Below, in pieces: positions 27,743 through 36,623 of a stretch of 64,000 bases of DNA (its first letter is position 1; each line of letters begins with the position of its first letter). Below the pieces are notes generated by a model that saw nothing but the letters and a program-made list of their open reading frames with translations, made no database searches and was not told the origin of the DNA. The DNA comes from Xenorhabdus poinarii G6 (GTDB lineage Bacteria > Pseudomonadota > Gammaproteobacteria > Enterobacterales > Enterobacteriaceae), in assembly GCF_000968175.1 (NCBI RefSeq), contig NZ_FO704551.1:868001-932000 (forward strand), written 5' to 3'. The translations under genes and the position numbers were made by a program.

Positions 27743-27914
27743 ATTGTTTTATTTCCTGCTGGATGCGTTGATATATTTCCTCACGGTGTACAGAAATACC
27801 TTCGGGTGCTTTAACTCCAATTTTAACTTGATTACCGTTGATGCCTAATATAACCACTTCGATATCATCACTTATCATGATTTTTTCTTGTGGTCGGCGA
27901 GTTATAATTAACAT
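27717..27914 (-). CDS. csrA: Prophage CsrA homologue
   Basis: 65 residues from [14 protein letters not shown]. The CsrA hallmarks are present: N-terminal LIxTRR, [29 protein letters not shown], including the RNA-binding Arg near position 44. GGAGGC precedes the ATG. CsrA dimers bind GGA motifs in mRNA leaders and control translation. This is likely a second copy beside the chromosomal gene and could reset host metabolism or phage gene expression. Confidence 0.93.
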   Translation of the reverse strand: MLIITRRPQEKIMISDDIEVVILGINGNQVKIGVKAPEGISVHREEIYQRIQQEIKQYESKNTNH

Positions 27915-28017
27915 TTTTGCCTCCTTGATCAAATTATGCTGATTTACTTTTTTATTTTACCTTTCGGATAGTGGTAGTCTTGTAAATTCCTGTAACAAAT
28001 AAATAAGGAATTTATTT

Positions 28018-28458
28018 GTGTCTAACATTTCCGTTCTATACCATGAAACTAAAGATCACATAGAGAAAGTTCGAAGCATCCCAAAAGTTGGCAGTATCGA
28101 TCGTATCAATCTGGATATGACGATTAACCGTACTTGCCTCTTATTGTCTCTGGATGTTGTTTTATCTGAATACCGTAAAAAATTTGGCACTATCTTTAAT
28201 CCTCTGAATGGGCGAGATGCTTTAACGCATCTCATTGTAAATAAATACCACTGGACTATATCCGAGGTTAAAACATTAACTCTTAAAGACGCTTTATTAG
28301 CCATTTCAGAGGAGCTTCGATTTGATAATCTTCCCACTAAACTCCAAGGTTTTTTAGAATCTATTAAATTTCGACAATACCGTTCCTGCTTTGATGATCT
28401 TCTTGATGAAGAGTGGGATCCAGATTTGGGGAAACTATTGTTAATTCAGCTTGATTAA
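28018..28458 (+). CDS. Phage early protein, possibly of the ECs1072 family
   Basis: 146 residues, mainly helical. The middle and end (HLIVNKYHWTISEVKTLTLK, DALLAISEELRFDNLP, LLDEEWDPDLGKLL) recall the ECs1072 family of lambdoid phage proteins. The only plus-strand gene in this leftward region; its 3' end overlaps the gene on the other strand by 95 bases. It starts at a TTG/GTG-type codon region near 28018. Confidence 0.55.
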   Translation: MSNISVLYHETKDHIEKVRSIPKVGSIDRINLDMTINRTCLLLSLDVVLSEYRKKFGTIFNPLNGRDALTHLIVNKYHWTISEVKTLTLKDALLAISEELRFDNLPTKLQGFLESIKFRQYRSCFDDLLDEEWDPDLGKLLLIQLD

Positions 28459-28627
28459 TTGCATCATTTAATTGTTTTTTGATTTTATCGCGCGCCGTGT
28501 CCAGTGTATTAAGTTCATTGTTAAGAGTGTATACAACCCGGCGCGCATCTAATTTCTTTTCCATCCACTGATAAACTTCTTCAACTGTGTTTCCATTTGC
28601 GATAATTACAGGTTCTTTATTTTGCAT
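28364..28627 (-). CDS. Hypothetical phage early protein
   Basis: 87 residues from an ATG with GAGGAAAT upstream. A sensible N-terminus (VIIANGNTVEEVYQWMEKKL) and a coiled-coil centre. The last 30 residues lie antisense to the end of the gene at 28018. Confidence 0.5.
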   Translation of the reverse strand: MQNKEPVIIANGNTVEEVYQWMEKKLDARRVVYTLNNELNTLDTARDKIKKQLNDAINQAELTIVSPNLDPTLHQEDHQSRNGIVEI

Positions 28628-28661
28628 TTTTTATTTCCTCTCAGAATTAATATTGTTTATC

Positions 28662-28820
28662 TCAGTTACGATTAATGATCTGACCAGCCCACGTTGTGAT
28701 ATATTCACCAGCCAGTATTGATTTTGCATGGTGATAATTTTCAGCAACACATTTGATTTTTATCGGGCGTGTTTGTTTCATGTTAGAACGCTCTATTGCC
28801 GCAAAGATAAAGATTTTCAT
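28662..28820 (-). CDS. Icd-like small protein
   Basis: 52 residues from MKIFIFAAIERSNMKQTRPI. The end (AKSILAGEYITTWAGQI) fits the C-terminal motif of host cell division inhibitor Icd-like proteins of phages and P4-like satellites. It starts 4 bases from the end of its upstream neighbour. Similarity is short, so assignment is tentative. Confidence 0.5.
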   Translation of the reverse strand: MKIFIFAAIERSNMKQTRPIKIKCVAENYHHAKSILAGEYITTWAGQIINRN

Positions 28821-28823
28821 GGT

Positions 28824-28997
28824 TCATTTATCCTCAGGTATTAATGACGCTTCTTTAGCTTTGGCACTTAGCAGTTCAATAATTTGTTTAGCTATATCAT
28901 TCGCTTTACTGCTTTCCATATTTTCCAAGACCATTACTGCTTCTAACACAGTGTGTAAGTCGGTGTAGTCTTCCTTGGTTGTTATATTATCAAACAT
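28824..28997 (-). CDS. Hypothetical phage early protein
   Basis: 57 residues from MFDNITTKEDYTD; GGAG lies upstream. Acidic, helical. First gene of the leftward early operon after the promoter/operator region. Confidence 0.55.
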   Translation of the reverse strand: MFDNITTKEDYTDLHTVLEAVMVLENMESSKANDIAKQIIELLSAKAKEASLIPEDK

Positions 28998-29130
28998 TAT
29001 GTACTCCATTCTTAATAACCTGAGCCTGATAGCTCATTAATTTCTTAATTTTAGGTTGCAATTATTGAATAATTTTTTGATAAATATTGACTGCTATGTG
29101 TTGCCCCTTTTCCATGTCGTTTTACCTTAC

Positions 29131-29175
29131 GTACAAGATACATCACGTACCAAATTCAATCAATACGAATTGTAC
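29131..29175. promoter_or_regulatory. Candidate left operator (OL-like) sites
   Basis: ATACGAATTGTAC (29163-29175) and GTACAAGATACAT (29131-29143) resemble the three 13-bp sites between repressor and Cro genes (half-site TACA/TGTA). They lie just upstream of the leftward early operon, where lambda has OL/pL. Confidence 0.5.
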
Positions 29176-29281
29176 CGAAAAATTAATAAGATAATCATTA
29201 ATATATGATTTTAAAGGAAATTAATTTAACTCTTAATCATATATTGTGATTTATGTCACTAAATTACATAGAATTGGATAC

Positions 29282-29306
29282 AAAAAAAGCCCTCAATTGA
29301 GGGCTT
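29282..29306 (-). terminator. Terminator of the repressor gene
   Basis: A perfect 20-bp palindrome (AAGCCCTC-AATT-GAGGGCTT, 29287-29306) is followed by a T-run on the minus strand. It would end repressor transcripts before the early operon. Confidence 0.85.
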
Positions 29307-29372
29307 GGTTAATGAAGTGTTAAGGTGAATGGTTGGTATATTACATTCTGTAATAGTTTACAATAGTTTTTA

Positions 29373-29792
29373 TTATTGTCGGCTTACTTTTATGCCACGT
29401 TTTGCCATCATTTCGGCGAAAATTGCATCAAAGTGCGCAGACCTGACTTTTAATTCGCGTAAGAATTTATCAGCTTCTTCTGATGGCAGGTTGTCAAATA
29501 GGTCTACTACTTCCTTTTGTTTTTTGGTTAGCCTTGGCTCAGATTCGACATCTATAGAGATTGGGAGATGATCGTTGATATTAGATACCGTGCCGTCTGA
29601 ATTCAGAATAACGCGCTTAATTCCTATAAAATCTAGTATTGCCGCTATTTCCTTTAGTGACGGTTCTCGCCTCCCGTTTAGCCAATGACCCACCGCACCT
29701 CGCGTTAGACCGAGATGTTCAGCTAATTTATCGTACGTAATGCCCAAGACCTTCATTTGGTCTTTAGCCATATCAAACCAGTTCATGTTCAT
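29373..29792 (-). CDS. Phage repressor (CI-like, HTH_3)
   Basis: 139 residues from MNMNWFDMAKDQM. An XRE-type helix-turn-helix occupies about residues 6-60 (GITYDKLAEHLGLTRGAVGH), with a C-terminal helical part. There is no S24 autocleavage domain, so induction would not follow the classic RecA route and may need an antirepressor, two candidates for which are present (ORF6N and KilA-N genes). Divergent from a Cro-like gene. Confidence 0.85.
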   Translation of the reverse strand: MNMNWFDMAKDQMKVLGITYDKLAEHLGLTRGAVGHWLNGRREPSLKEIAAILDFIGIKRVILNSDGTVSNINDHLPISIDVESEPRLTKKQKEVVDLFDNLPSEEADKFLRELKVRSAHFDAIFAEMMAKRGIKVSRQ

Positions 29793-29801
29793 ACTTGAAT
29801 T

Positions 29802-29872
29802 ATACAAACTGTATCAGCTTTATCAATAAACATATTGTATCTTTTTGTTGCCTTGCTTGGTACATTATGTAT
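29802..29872. promoter_or_regulatory. Right operator with three repressor sites
   Basis: Three 13-bp pseudo-palindromes share the form nTACAnnnTGTAT: ATACAAACTGTAT (29802-29814), AAACATATTGTAT (29828-29840) and GTACATTATGTAT (29860-29872). Three sites between divergent repressor and Cro genes is the lambdoid OR layout. Confidence 0.8.
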
Positions 29873-29893
29873 TATTTAGAGAGGAGGGACAAA

Positions 29894-30121
29894 ATGAACA
29901 AGATAAAAGAACTCAGATCTGATTTAGGAATTACCCGAAAAATGCTGGCTGAACATGTAGGTTGTACGCCTAGCGCAATAGGGCATTACGAGAATGGAAG
30001 ACGAACCCCTGACATCACTGTATGTAGAACGATCGTTTCAGCTTTTGGCGTGTTAGGTGCTGAATTCACACTTGATGATATTTTTCCGCCTTTTAAAGGG
30101 AAGAAAGGGCGTGTTTCCTGA
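29894..30121 (+). CDS. Cro-like regulator
   Basis: 75 residues from MNKIKELRSDLG; GGAGGGAC precedes the ATG. HTH_3 domain (GITRKMLAEHVGCTPSAIGH). First gene of the rightward operon, divergent from the repressor, so a Cro role is the natural reading. Confidence 0.85.
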   Translation: MNKIKELRSDLGITRKMLAEHVGCTPSAIGHYENGRRTPDITVCRTIVSAFGVLGAEFTLDDIFPPFKGKKGRVS

Positions 30122-30137
30122 TTACACCACGGTGACC

Positions 30138-30392
30138 ATGCCATCGCATTTTTACCCTGACGATGGCAAATGGATACAGGAAACGTTAGCGAAACTGCGG
30201 ACGAGTACCAGAGCGAGGATCACCGCAAAATATTCAGAGGTGTATCAGGCGGTATGGGATAACGAACCCGTGTCATATCGCAAAGACAATGCCGCCCGAC
30301 GCGCAGCCAATATCCGACTCAGGGAATTTGTGACGAAGTATCAGCGAGCGGCGCAGGGGTATACAGAAAAACCAAAAGTGGTCGGTAGTTGA
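30138..30392 (+). CDS. Phage protein of the early right operon
   Basis: 84 residues (SHFYPDDGKWIQETLAKLRT, ARRAANIRLREFVTKY). Such basic proteins precede replication genes in many lambdoid prophages. The start is uncertain: a GTG at 30111 would add nine residues and overlap the Cro gene. Confidence 0.65.
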   Translation: MPSHFYPDDGKWIQETLAKLRTSTRARITAKYSEVYQAVWDNEPVSYRKDNAARRAANIRLREFVTKYQRAAQGYTEKPKVVGS

Positions 30393-30636
30393 TTAAACAT
30401 GAAAACGGGCGTTGTCAGAAGGTTCACCAGTGTATCAGTTTACGAGTACTTCGATAGGGAAGAGAACCAGGGGGGTAAGGGGGGATTGGAGAGTTCAGAA
30501 AGGTAAAGCACAGCCAAGTAAGAACTCATTACTTAAATAGATCTCAGTAGGGAATACATAAGTTAGATAAGTGCACTTAATAGGGAAAATCGCCGTACTA
30601 CCTGAGTGATACAAAATAACCATTGAGGAAATAAAA

Positions 30637-31011
30637 ATGAGTACAGAACTGAAAGAAAAATTAATCACCTTGCTGGAGGAGCAATTCTTTACTGCGTCTG
30701 ACATGCAGAAATTTGAAACGGTACTCACTGCAAAGATCCGCGAGCAAGGGTGGTTTTTGCAAAAGAACTTCGCGGTAACCGGGTTGAGTGATGGACGTAA
30801 TGGGCGAGTGGATTACATGGTGACTACACGAACTGGTGAGAAATGCGCTATCGAGGCTGATAACCGATCACCCCGTAAGCGTTCATTGCTGAAATTGAGT
30901 GAGCTACCGGCTGGCATATCTGGTTTTGTGCTGCTCAAAGATGGCAAGCAGCCCCTGCGATATAGCGTGAACGGGGTCGATGTGATCCGTGCCACTCAAT
31001 TCAGGTACTAG
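30637..31011 (+). CDS. Hypothetical protein, possible nuclease-fold domain
   Basis: 124 residues; GAGGAAAT precedes the ATG. The pattern GRVDYMVTTRTGEKCAIEAD followed by a basic helix resembles the core of PD-(D/E)XK-like folds (D, then E-x-D in place of E-x-K). This is a visual similarity only. Confidence 0.6.
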   Translation: MSTELKEKLITLLEEQFFTASDMQKFETVLTAKIREQGWFLQKNFAVTGLSDGRNGRVDYMVTTRTGEKCAIEADNRSPRKRSLLKLSELPAGISGFVLLKDGKQPLRYSVNGVDVIRATQFRY

Positions 31012-31060
31012 GAAAAGGGCTTGTCCTCTGGCAGAGAAAAATAATCAAGTGAGGGTATCA

Positions 31061-31225
31061 ATGTTAAATCAGAATGGAAATGTAAGAGGGAGCAAGAAAC
31101 CGAACAGCAACACTTTGGTAGGTAGAACTGATTCGGCTCTTGCAATCGGTAATACAGATGCGGTTACCGAGACAAAGTATCGCACGGAAACTCAGGAAAA
31201 TAAACAGGGGGCGGAAAGATGCTAA
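31061..31225 (+). CDS. Small phage protein before the helicase
   Basis: 54 residues from MLNQNGNVRGSKK; GTGAGGG lies upstream. Its stop overlaps the helicase start (ATGCTAA). Low complexity, probably disordered. Not recognised. Confidence 0.5.
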   Translation: MLNQNGNVRGSKKPNSNTLVGRTDSALAIGNTDAVTETKYRTETQENKQGAERC

Positions 31226-32751
31226 CGATCACCCCTAATTTCGCACAGGAACGCGCCCTGAACATGCTGCGTCAGAACTGGAAGCAGCACCGCACTTTCA
31301 TGGTGTACAGCCCAACGGGATCGGGTAAAACCGGGCTGGCGGCGTTCATCACTGACGGTTATGTTTCCCGTGAAATGCGTGTGATGTTCTGCGTACCGTA
31401 TACGATCCTCGTAGACCAGACAGCAGCACGATTTATTGAATATGGCCTGCCCGCCGATGAAATCAGTTACGTCTGGCGTGATCACCCAAATTATGACCCA
31501 ACACGCCTGATTCAAATTGCGTCAGCCGATACCATTATCCGCCGTGAGTTTCCCGACAATATCGATTTATTGATTATCGACGAGGCGCACTTACGCCGTA
31601 AGCGAATACTGGAGATTATCCGTGACAGTGACATTCCGGTGATCGGGTTATCGGGCACACCCTTTGCTCCGTTCCTCGGACACTACTACGAAAAATTGAT
31701 TAAGCCGACCACCATAAAAGAGCTGATTAATCGCGGTGATTTGAGTCGGTATGAATTCTATGCCCCCACCAAGCCTGATTTGTCCGGCGTGAAATCCAGT
31801 AGCAACGCTGAATACGGCAGCGATTACAAAGAAGATGAGATTGCCGAAATCATGTGTGGGGCTGATTTGGTTGGCGATATCGTCAGTAGCTGGCTCAGGC
31901 TGGGCGAAAATCTGCCGACAATCTGTTTCTGTGTCAATGTTAGCCACGCTAATTTTATTACGGTCGAATTTAATCGCGCCGGGGTGAATGCGGAGGTGAT
32001 GACAGCCAGCACTCCACACGATGAGCGCGAGCTGATTATCCATCGCTTTGAGCAGGGCGCAACAAAAATCATTGTCAATGTGGGAGTGTTGGTTGCTGGG
32101 TTCGATAGTGATGTCCGGTGCATCATTTACGCCCGCCCTACCAAATCTGAAATTCGTTGGCTCCAGACAATCGGCCGGGGTTTACGCATTGCCCAAGGCA
32201 AGGATAGGTGCATTATTCTCGATCACTCCGGCACGGTTCACCGCCTCGGCTACCCCGACGATATCGAATATGACGAGCTGCCCCACAAGAATGACGGCAT
32301 GAAAACCCAGTTCAGCTACCGGGAGCAAGAGAAGCGCGAAAAATTACCGAAAGAATGCCCGTCCTGCCACTACATGAAGCCCGCGGGTGTTTACGTCTGC
32401 CCGAAGTGTGGCTTTAAGCCCTTGGCGGGTGAAGATATTGATGTGGATACCAGCCGCAGCATTAAAAAGCTCGACAAGAAAGCCCGTGTCTATACACAGG
32501 CGGAGAAACAAAATTTCTACTCTCAGTTGAAGTATTACCAGAACCAGCGCGCTTCACAAGGGAAAATCCTCAGTGACGGTTGGATCTCGAATACGTTTAA
32601 AGACAAGTTCGGCGTCTGGCCTCGCGGCTTGCATGACACCCCGCAGGAACTGACCCCCGAAGTGAATAACTTTATCAAGCACAAGCAAATTGTCTGGGCG
32701 AAATCCCGCAAGAAAGCAGAGCAATCCCCGCATCAGGGAGACATGCTATGA
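31219..32751 (+). CDS. DEAD/DEAH-box helicase, phage replication
   Basis: 510 residues, superfamily 2. Walker A YSPTGSGKTGLAAF, DEAH box LLIIDEAHLRRK, SAT-like motif GLSGTPF, and motif VI QTIGRGLRIAQGK. After the two RecA-like domains there is a four-cysteine zinc ribbon (CPSCHYMKPAGVYVCPKCGF). With the following primase it forms the replication module used by many lambdoid prophages in place of O/P. Overlaps its neighbours on both sides. Confidence 0.93.
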   Translation: MLTITPNFAQERALNMLRQNWKQHRTFMVYSPTGSGKTGLAAFITDGYVSREMRVMFCVPYTILVDQTAARFIEYGLPADEISYVWRDHPNYDPTRLIQIASADTIIRREFPDNIDLLIIDEAHLRRKRILEIIRDSDIPVIGLSGTPFAPFLGHYYEKLIKPTTIKELINRGDLSRYEFYAPTKPDLSGVKSSSNAEYGSDYKEDEIAEIMCGADLVGDIVSSWLRLGENLPTICFCVNVSHANFITVEFNRAGVNAEVMTASTPHDERELIIHRFEQGATKIIVNVGVLVAGFDSDVRCIIYARPTKSEIRWLQTIGRGLRIAQGKDRCIILDHSGTVHRLGYPDDIEYDELPHKNDGMKTQFSYREQEKREKLPKECPSCHYMKPAGVYVCPKCGFKPLAGEDIDVDTSRSIKKLDKKARVYTQAEKQNFYSQLKYYQNQRASQGKILSDGWISNTFKDKFGVWPRGLHDTPQELTPEVNNFIKHKQIVWAKSRKKAEQSPHQGDML

Positions 32752-33728
32752 ACAGAATAAAAACCGCCGATGCCGTGATAGGCCGCTGGCCTGAAATTTT
32801 TGCCTATTACAAATTACCCCCGGTGACAGGGAAAAATCATTTTAAAGGGAAGTGCCCGATATGCGGACGGAAGGGGAAATTCCGTATTGATGACCGGGAC
32901 GGACGCGGCACATTCATTTGCACCTGCAATGCAGGCGATGGCTGGCGGCTGCTCATGCTGACACAGGGCAAAGATTACAAAACGCTGGCCGATGAGATTG
33001 ATCAGCTGCTCGGTATCCGGTCTGACAAACGCAGTGTGGTGAAAAAAGAGACGAATGTCACCGACTTTAGACACCGGGTCACCGCCTGTTATGCCAATTT
33101 ATCCGGGCTGAGAGGTACGCAAGGGGAGTCCTATCTGCGCAACCGGGGTATTCATGTGCTGCCTGCCGACAACGTGAAGTATTGCACTGATCAGCCAGTC
33201 CGAAACGGGGTGCTGCAAGCGATATGGGCGATTGCCACTGATTCAAAGGGGCAGGCGTGTTACCTGCACCGGACCTATTTAGACGGGGATCGGAAAGCCT
33301 CGTTAGAAGTGGTCAAGAAAATGAATTCACTGCAAGACGATAGCTATCTGACACATGCTCAGTCAGTGGCTATCCGCCTGTTCCCGGTGGATTCCACGCT
33401 GGGTATTGCAGAAGGAATTGAAACAGCACTGTCCTGTAAACAGATTTACGGCGTGAACACATGGTCAACGATGAATGCCGGACACATGGCGAAATTTATC
33501 GCCCCCCGTGGAGTTAAGCATCTAATTATCTTTGCAGATAACGACTGGAGCGCTACAGGTGAAGCGGCTGCATATGTATGTGCCAATAAAAATTTACTGG
33601 CTAACAACGATATTGAAAAGGTGAGCGTCAGACACCCCGACCTGGGGGATTTTAACGACTTGCTCCAGCAGGGTTGTCAGGCCAGAGAAAGATTATTCAT
33701 GAAAAAACAGCGGGAGACAGCGCAATGA
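32748..33728 (+). CDS. DNA primase (zinc ribbon plus Toprim)
   Basis: 326 residues. N-terminal P4-type zinc-binding domain (CPICGRKGKFRIDD...FICTC) and a Toprim domain with the catalytic Glu in LGIAEGIETALSCKQ and DxD-like LIIFADNDWSATG. No helicase domain of its own; the helicase is the preceding gene (4-base overlap). Confidence 0.92.
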   Translation: MNRIKTADAVIGRWPEIFAYYKLPPVTGKNHFKGKCPICGRKGKFRIDDRDGRGTFICTCNAGDGWRLLMLTQGKDYKTLADEIDQLLGIRSDKRSVVKKETNVTDFRHRVTACYANLSGLRGTQGESYLRNRGIHVLPADNVKYCTDQPVRNGVLQAIWAIATDSKGQACYLHRTYLDGDRKASLEVVKKMNSLQDDSYLTHAQSVAIRLFPVDSTLGIAEGIETALSCKQIYGVNTWSTMNAGHMAKFIAPRGVKHLIIFADNDWSATGEAAAYVCANKNLLANNDIEKVSVRHPDLGDFNDLLQQGCQARERLFMKKQRETAQ

Positions 33729-34585
33729 TGGACAACGCAGCACACAAAACCCTTTTTACTATTCCTGAACGCAGTTACAGCACCGCAGTGGCAACAGTAA
33801 AACCGTTACCCGTTCAGCGCAAAATCACCGGTAACAAACAGGTAGATGCGTATTTGTGGGTGCTGGAGGTGATCCGAACCAATGAACCCGCGCACCTTGA
33901 GGCAGCGGAATCTGCCCTGAAGAAACTGAAAATCACCCCGAAAGAGGCGCAGAAAAAATATTCTGACTACCTGATGAAGTCGGGCGCTCATGCGTTTCAG
34001 GTGGCATTTGGCACGATGAGCATGGATAACCCGCAGGGCTATATTAACAGGGCGAAGGCGCAAATCAGTGAGGCGGCGAAAGTCAGGGGGATTTTTGGCA
34101 GCTATGAGCAAGCCCTTGAAGATTGTGAAGCCGAGCGACTGATAAAATCTTCGCACCATTATATCAGCGATCCGTGTTTTGGCTGGACAGAAGAAGAAAA
34201 GCAACGAGGGGCAATCAGTGGTTCACGCGTATTTGAAGTGGATGATTTACGTAGGGAGAGAGGGTGTGGATTTACTGACGTTTTGCCAGAGCCACACACG
34301 CTGTCTGATGTCGTTCGTGAATTGCAATATTGGGATTGGCTCTATCATGTCCGCGATAGCGCAGCGAAGGAACTGGGCTGGAAATATGGCTATCCTCAAC
34401 ATGATGATGCCGTTTACGACAGGGAAAATTACCTCGAAAAACAGTTAACCCTTATTCAAGCTGTCAATCGTCAGGAAGCGATAGATGTCTGCAAGTGGAT
34501 ATTGGACGAGGAGCGATTTGATGACCGTTCAGAACTGACCGACCGAATTATTCTGAATCTGGTGGGAGAGTGTGCGAATGCGTGA
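33725..34585 (+). CDS. Hypothetical phage protein between primase and Q
   Basis: 286 residues from [17 protein letters not shown], overlapping the primase stop (ATGA). Mostly helical, Glu/Arg-rich ([40 protein letters not shown]). I do not recognise the family; position suggests a role in replication or recombination. Confidence 0.7.
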   Translation: MMDNAAHKTLFTIPERSYSTAVATVKPLPVQRKITGNKQVDAYLWVLEVIRTNEPAHLEAAESALKKLKITPKEAQKKYSDYLMKSGAHAFQVAFGTMSMDNPQGYINRAKAQISEAAKVRGIFGSYEQALEDCEAERLIKSSHHYISDPCFGWTEEEKQRGAISGSRVFEVDDLRRERGCGFTDVLPEPHTLSDVVRELQYWDWLYHVRDSAAKELGWKYGYPQHDDAVYDRENYLEKQLTLIQAVNRQEAIDVCKWILDEERFDDRSELTDRIILNLVGECANA

Positions 34586-34997
34586 TATTCAATTGGTAAT
34601 GGAACGCTGGGGAGCGTGGGCGGCGGATAATCGGGAGGATGTTTATTGGTCATCTATTGCGGCGGGATTCAAGGGACTGATACCCAACAAAATCAAATCA
34701 CGCCCGCAATGTTGTGATGACGATGGCGTTATTATCGCTGGCTGCATGGCAACCCTGAATAAAAAGAACAGTGAGGATCACAATTTGCTATTCGATTATT
34801 ACGTATTCGGTAAAACGTTTATGCAATTGGCACGCGATCACCATTGTTCTGACACTCATATTGGGAAAAGGCTACAAAAAGCGGAGGGGGTTATTGAGGG
34901 CATGTTGATGATGCTAGATGTTCCATTGGAAATGGACAAATATATCCAGCTAGAGCCAGAAAATGTTAGTCCACAGCAATTATGCAGTAATTTCTAA
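34578..34997 (+). CDS. Phage antitermination protein Q
   Basis: 139 residues starting [51 protein letters not shown] and [20 protein letters not shown] with an HTH-like end match the Phage_antitermQ family. It lets RNA polymerase read through terminators downstream of the late promoter. The candidate promoter and terminator lie right after the gene. Confidence 0.92.
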   Translation: MRDIQLVMERWGAWAADNREDVYWSSIAAGFKGLIPNKIKSRPQCCDDDGVIIAGCMATLNKKNSEDHNLLFDYYVFGKTFMQLARDHHCSDTHIGKRLQKAEGVIEGMLMMLDVPLEMDKYIQLEPENVSPQQLCSNF

Positions 34998-35003
34998 AAA
35001 AAC

Positions 35004-35031
35004 TTTACGATCGTAAAAATGCTGCTATTGT
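35004..35031 (+). promoter_or_regulatory. Candidate late promoter (pR'-like)
   Basis: TTTACG (35004-35009) and TATTGT (35026-35031) are spaced 16 bp and lie just after Q and 50 bp before a strong terminator. This is the expected layout for Q-dependent late transcription. Confidence 0.5.
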
Positions 35032-35075
35032 GATAAGAGTGATAGCAATGTCACGGAACTTATCGAATTCTCAGA

Positions 35076-35096
35076 CCTCGCCTCGGCGGGGTTTTT
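35076..35096 (+). terminator. Terminator downstream of the late promoter
   Basis: CCTCGCC-TC-GGCGGGG followed by six T (ending ~35096). The probable Q-suppressible tR'. Confidence 0.85.
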
Positions 35097-35099
35097 TGC

Positions 35100-35368
35100 T
35101 TTCTGGCAGTCACCAATTTTGTATTTAACCATTTCGAGCAACACCTCGAATTGGTATAGAGAGCTATCATGAACGATGAATTCGATGGTTTTATCCAACT
35201 ACCCAATATTTTCAGGTAGTTCAAAATCCCGTCAGAGTCCGGGATGTTTAGACGAATATTCTAGGCTGCGCTCCGGCGTGGCCTTTTTCATATTTGCCAC
35301 CGCAATCACTCTCAGTACCTCCGTATCCACGCATTGCGGCTGGCAACCTATTAACTCATGTGAGGTGA
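35100..35368 (+). other. Late leader region
   Basis: No supported gene. It holds a second terminator-like hairpin near 35,260-35,291 (AGGCTGCGC...GCGTGGCCT then T-run). Likely untranslated leader before the lysis genes. Confidence 0.5.
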
Positions 35369-35518
35369 ATGATGAGAAAAGAGATAAAGGACAAAAATGG
35401 TCACGCAATAGGTGACCATGGGAAAGAGTTCATTAACTCTATGTTGAAAATGAAATCTGGGGTGATTTATGTGAAAGAAACTATCATTCCAAAGTCTTTA
35501 CTTTGTTTAGTATCTTGA
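35369..35518 (+). CDS. Small possible ORF in the late leader
   Basis: 49 residues from ATG ATG with GAGG upstream (RKEIKDKNGHAIGDHGKEFI). The end is antisense to the gene at 35484. Not recognised, may not be expressed. Confidence 0.3.
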   Translation: MMRKEIKDKNGHAIGDHGKEFINSMLKMKSGVIYVKETIIPKSLLCLVS

Positions 35519-35768
35519 TAACGGAAGATTTCTCTAATTCAACAATTTCAGGCATATCATCGAATTGATGACTATTAAAATCTAAACTTTTAACAAAGTT
35601 AATTATCGTATTTTTATCTAATATTCCAGTGGTCAGCATTGCAGAAATCGAAGCTAAAATTAACTCGCTGCGTATTACCATATGCTTTGAATTGTCGTTG
35701 AGTATATGAACAGCAGTCTGAAGATTGGTTATGTCATTTTTAAGGCTATTAATTAACTCTTCGTTCAT
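35484..35768 (-). CDS. Hypothetical protein, moron-like
   Basis: 94 residues, AT-rich, on the strand opposite to the late genes, with AAGGAAA before the ATG. Helical (LINSLKNDITNLQTAVHILN). Opposite strand and skewed composition between Q and lysis genes suggest a lysogeny-expressed moron gene. Function unknown. Confidence 0.5.
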   Translation of the reverse strand: MNEELINSLKNDITNLQTAVHILNDNSKHMVIRSELILASISAMLTTGILDKNTIINFVKSLDFNSHQFDDMPEIVELEKSSVIKILNKVKTLE

Positions 35769-35895
35769 TGCATTTCCTTGATTGAAGTTTGATCGAATTC
35801 ATAACATACCTTAAGTATCAACTCATTACTTTTAACCAACTCACAGGGGCGACTATCTCACCCCACGGACGCCCATTGTTCTGATGGGGTGGAAT

Positions 35896-36231
35896 ATGCG
35901 CATGATTGAAAAAGACACGGAGTTTTGGGCGTATGCCTGGGACTGGCTAATGATAAATGCCCCACTCATTGCTGGAATGCTGCTGGCGGCGGTGACCGCA
36001 TTTACGCGTGAGAAACGAGACGGTGCAGGCTGGATGGCGTCATTGGCAGAGGCGGCGATTTGTTCGTTTATCAGTATCGGGATTATTACCGCGCTGGAAT
36101 ATGCCAATCTGCCGCTCAGTCTGGCGCAGTTTTTTGGTGTGTTTATCGGATTTTTAGGCACCAAAAAAATTGGGGCGATTATCGAATCGGTATTTATTTT
36201 TCTCAAAAACAAATTTGGGGTGAACCGATGA
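35896..36231 (+). CDS. Phage holin
   Basis: 111 residues. Two to three hydrophobic segments (LMINAPLIAGMLLAAVTAFT, LAEAAICSFISIGIITALEY, AQFFGVFIGFLGTKKIGAI) and a basic tail fit lambda-family holins such as HP1 holin. It times lysis by permeabilising the inner membrane. The ATG at 35902 is an equally possible start. Followed with ATGA overlap by the endolysin gene. Confidence 0.85.
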   Translation: MRMIEKDTEFWAYAWDWLMINAPLIAGMLLAAVTAFTREKRDGAGWMASLAEAAICSFISIGIITALEYANLPLSLAQFFGVFIGFLGTKKIGAIIESVFIFLKNKFGVNR

Positions 36232-36623
36232 GCAGAGGTATACGTAATTACAACCCGGGCAACATTCGCCACGGTGATAAATGGCTGGGGTTGAGAGAAA
36301 CCCAAACAGATGAATCATTTTGCCAGTTTGTATCACCAGAATATGGCATACGGGCGATGCTGAAAATTCTGCGTAATTACGAACGCAAATATGGCGATAA
36401 TACTATCCGTCAGTTTATTTCCCGTTGGGCCCCAAAAATAGAAAACGACACTGAGGCATATATTCATTATGTGAGCCAGGCGGTGGGTGTGACCAGTGAT
36501 GCTGTGATAGATGTCAACCATCAACCCACCATGACAGCACTGATTCAGGCCATGATACGGATGGAAAACGGTCAACAGCCGTATTCTGATTATGTTTTCA
36601 CGCGGGCATTTGAGTTGCTATGA
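36228..36623 (+). CDS. Putative phage lytic enzyme/virion-associated protein
   Basis: 131 residues starting MSRGIRNYNPGNIRHGDKWL. The RNxNPGNIR start and FVSPEYGIRAMLKILRNYER are shared by a family annotated as phage structural or lysozyme-like proteins. Between holin and spanins, it is the only candidate endolysin. The longer upstream reading is a shadow of the holin gene. Confidence 0.75.
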   Translation: MSRGIRNYNPGNIRHGDKWLGLRETQTDESFCQFVSPEYGIRAMLKILRNYERKYGDNTIRQFISRWAPKIENDTEAYIHYVSQAVGVTSDAVIDVNHQPTMTALIQAMIRMENGQQPYSDYVFTRAFELL

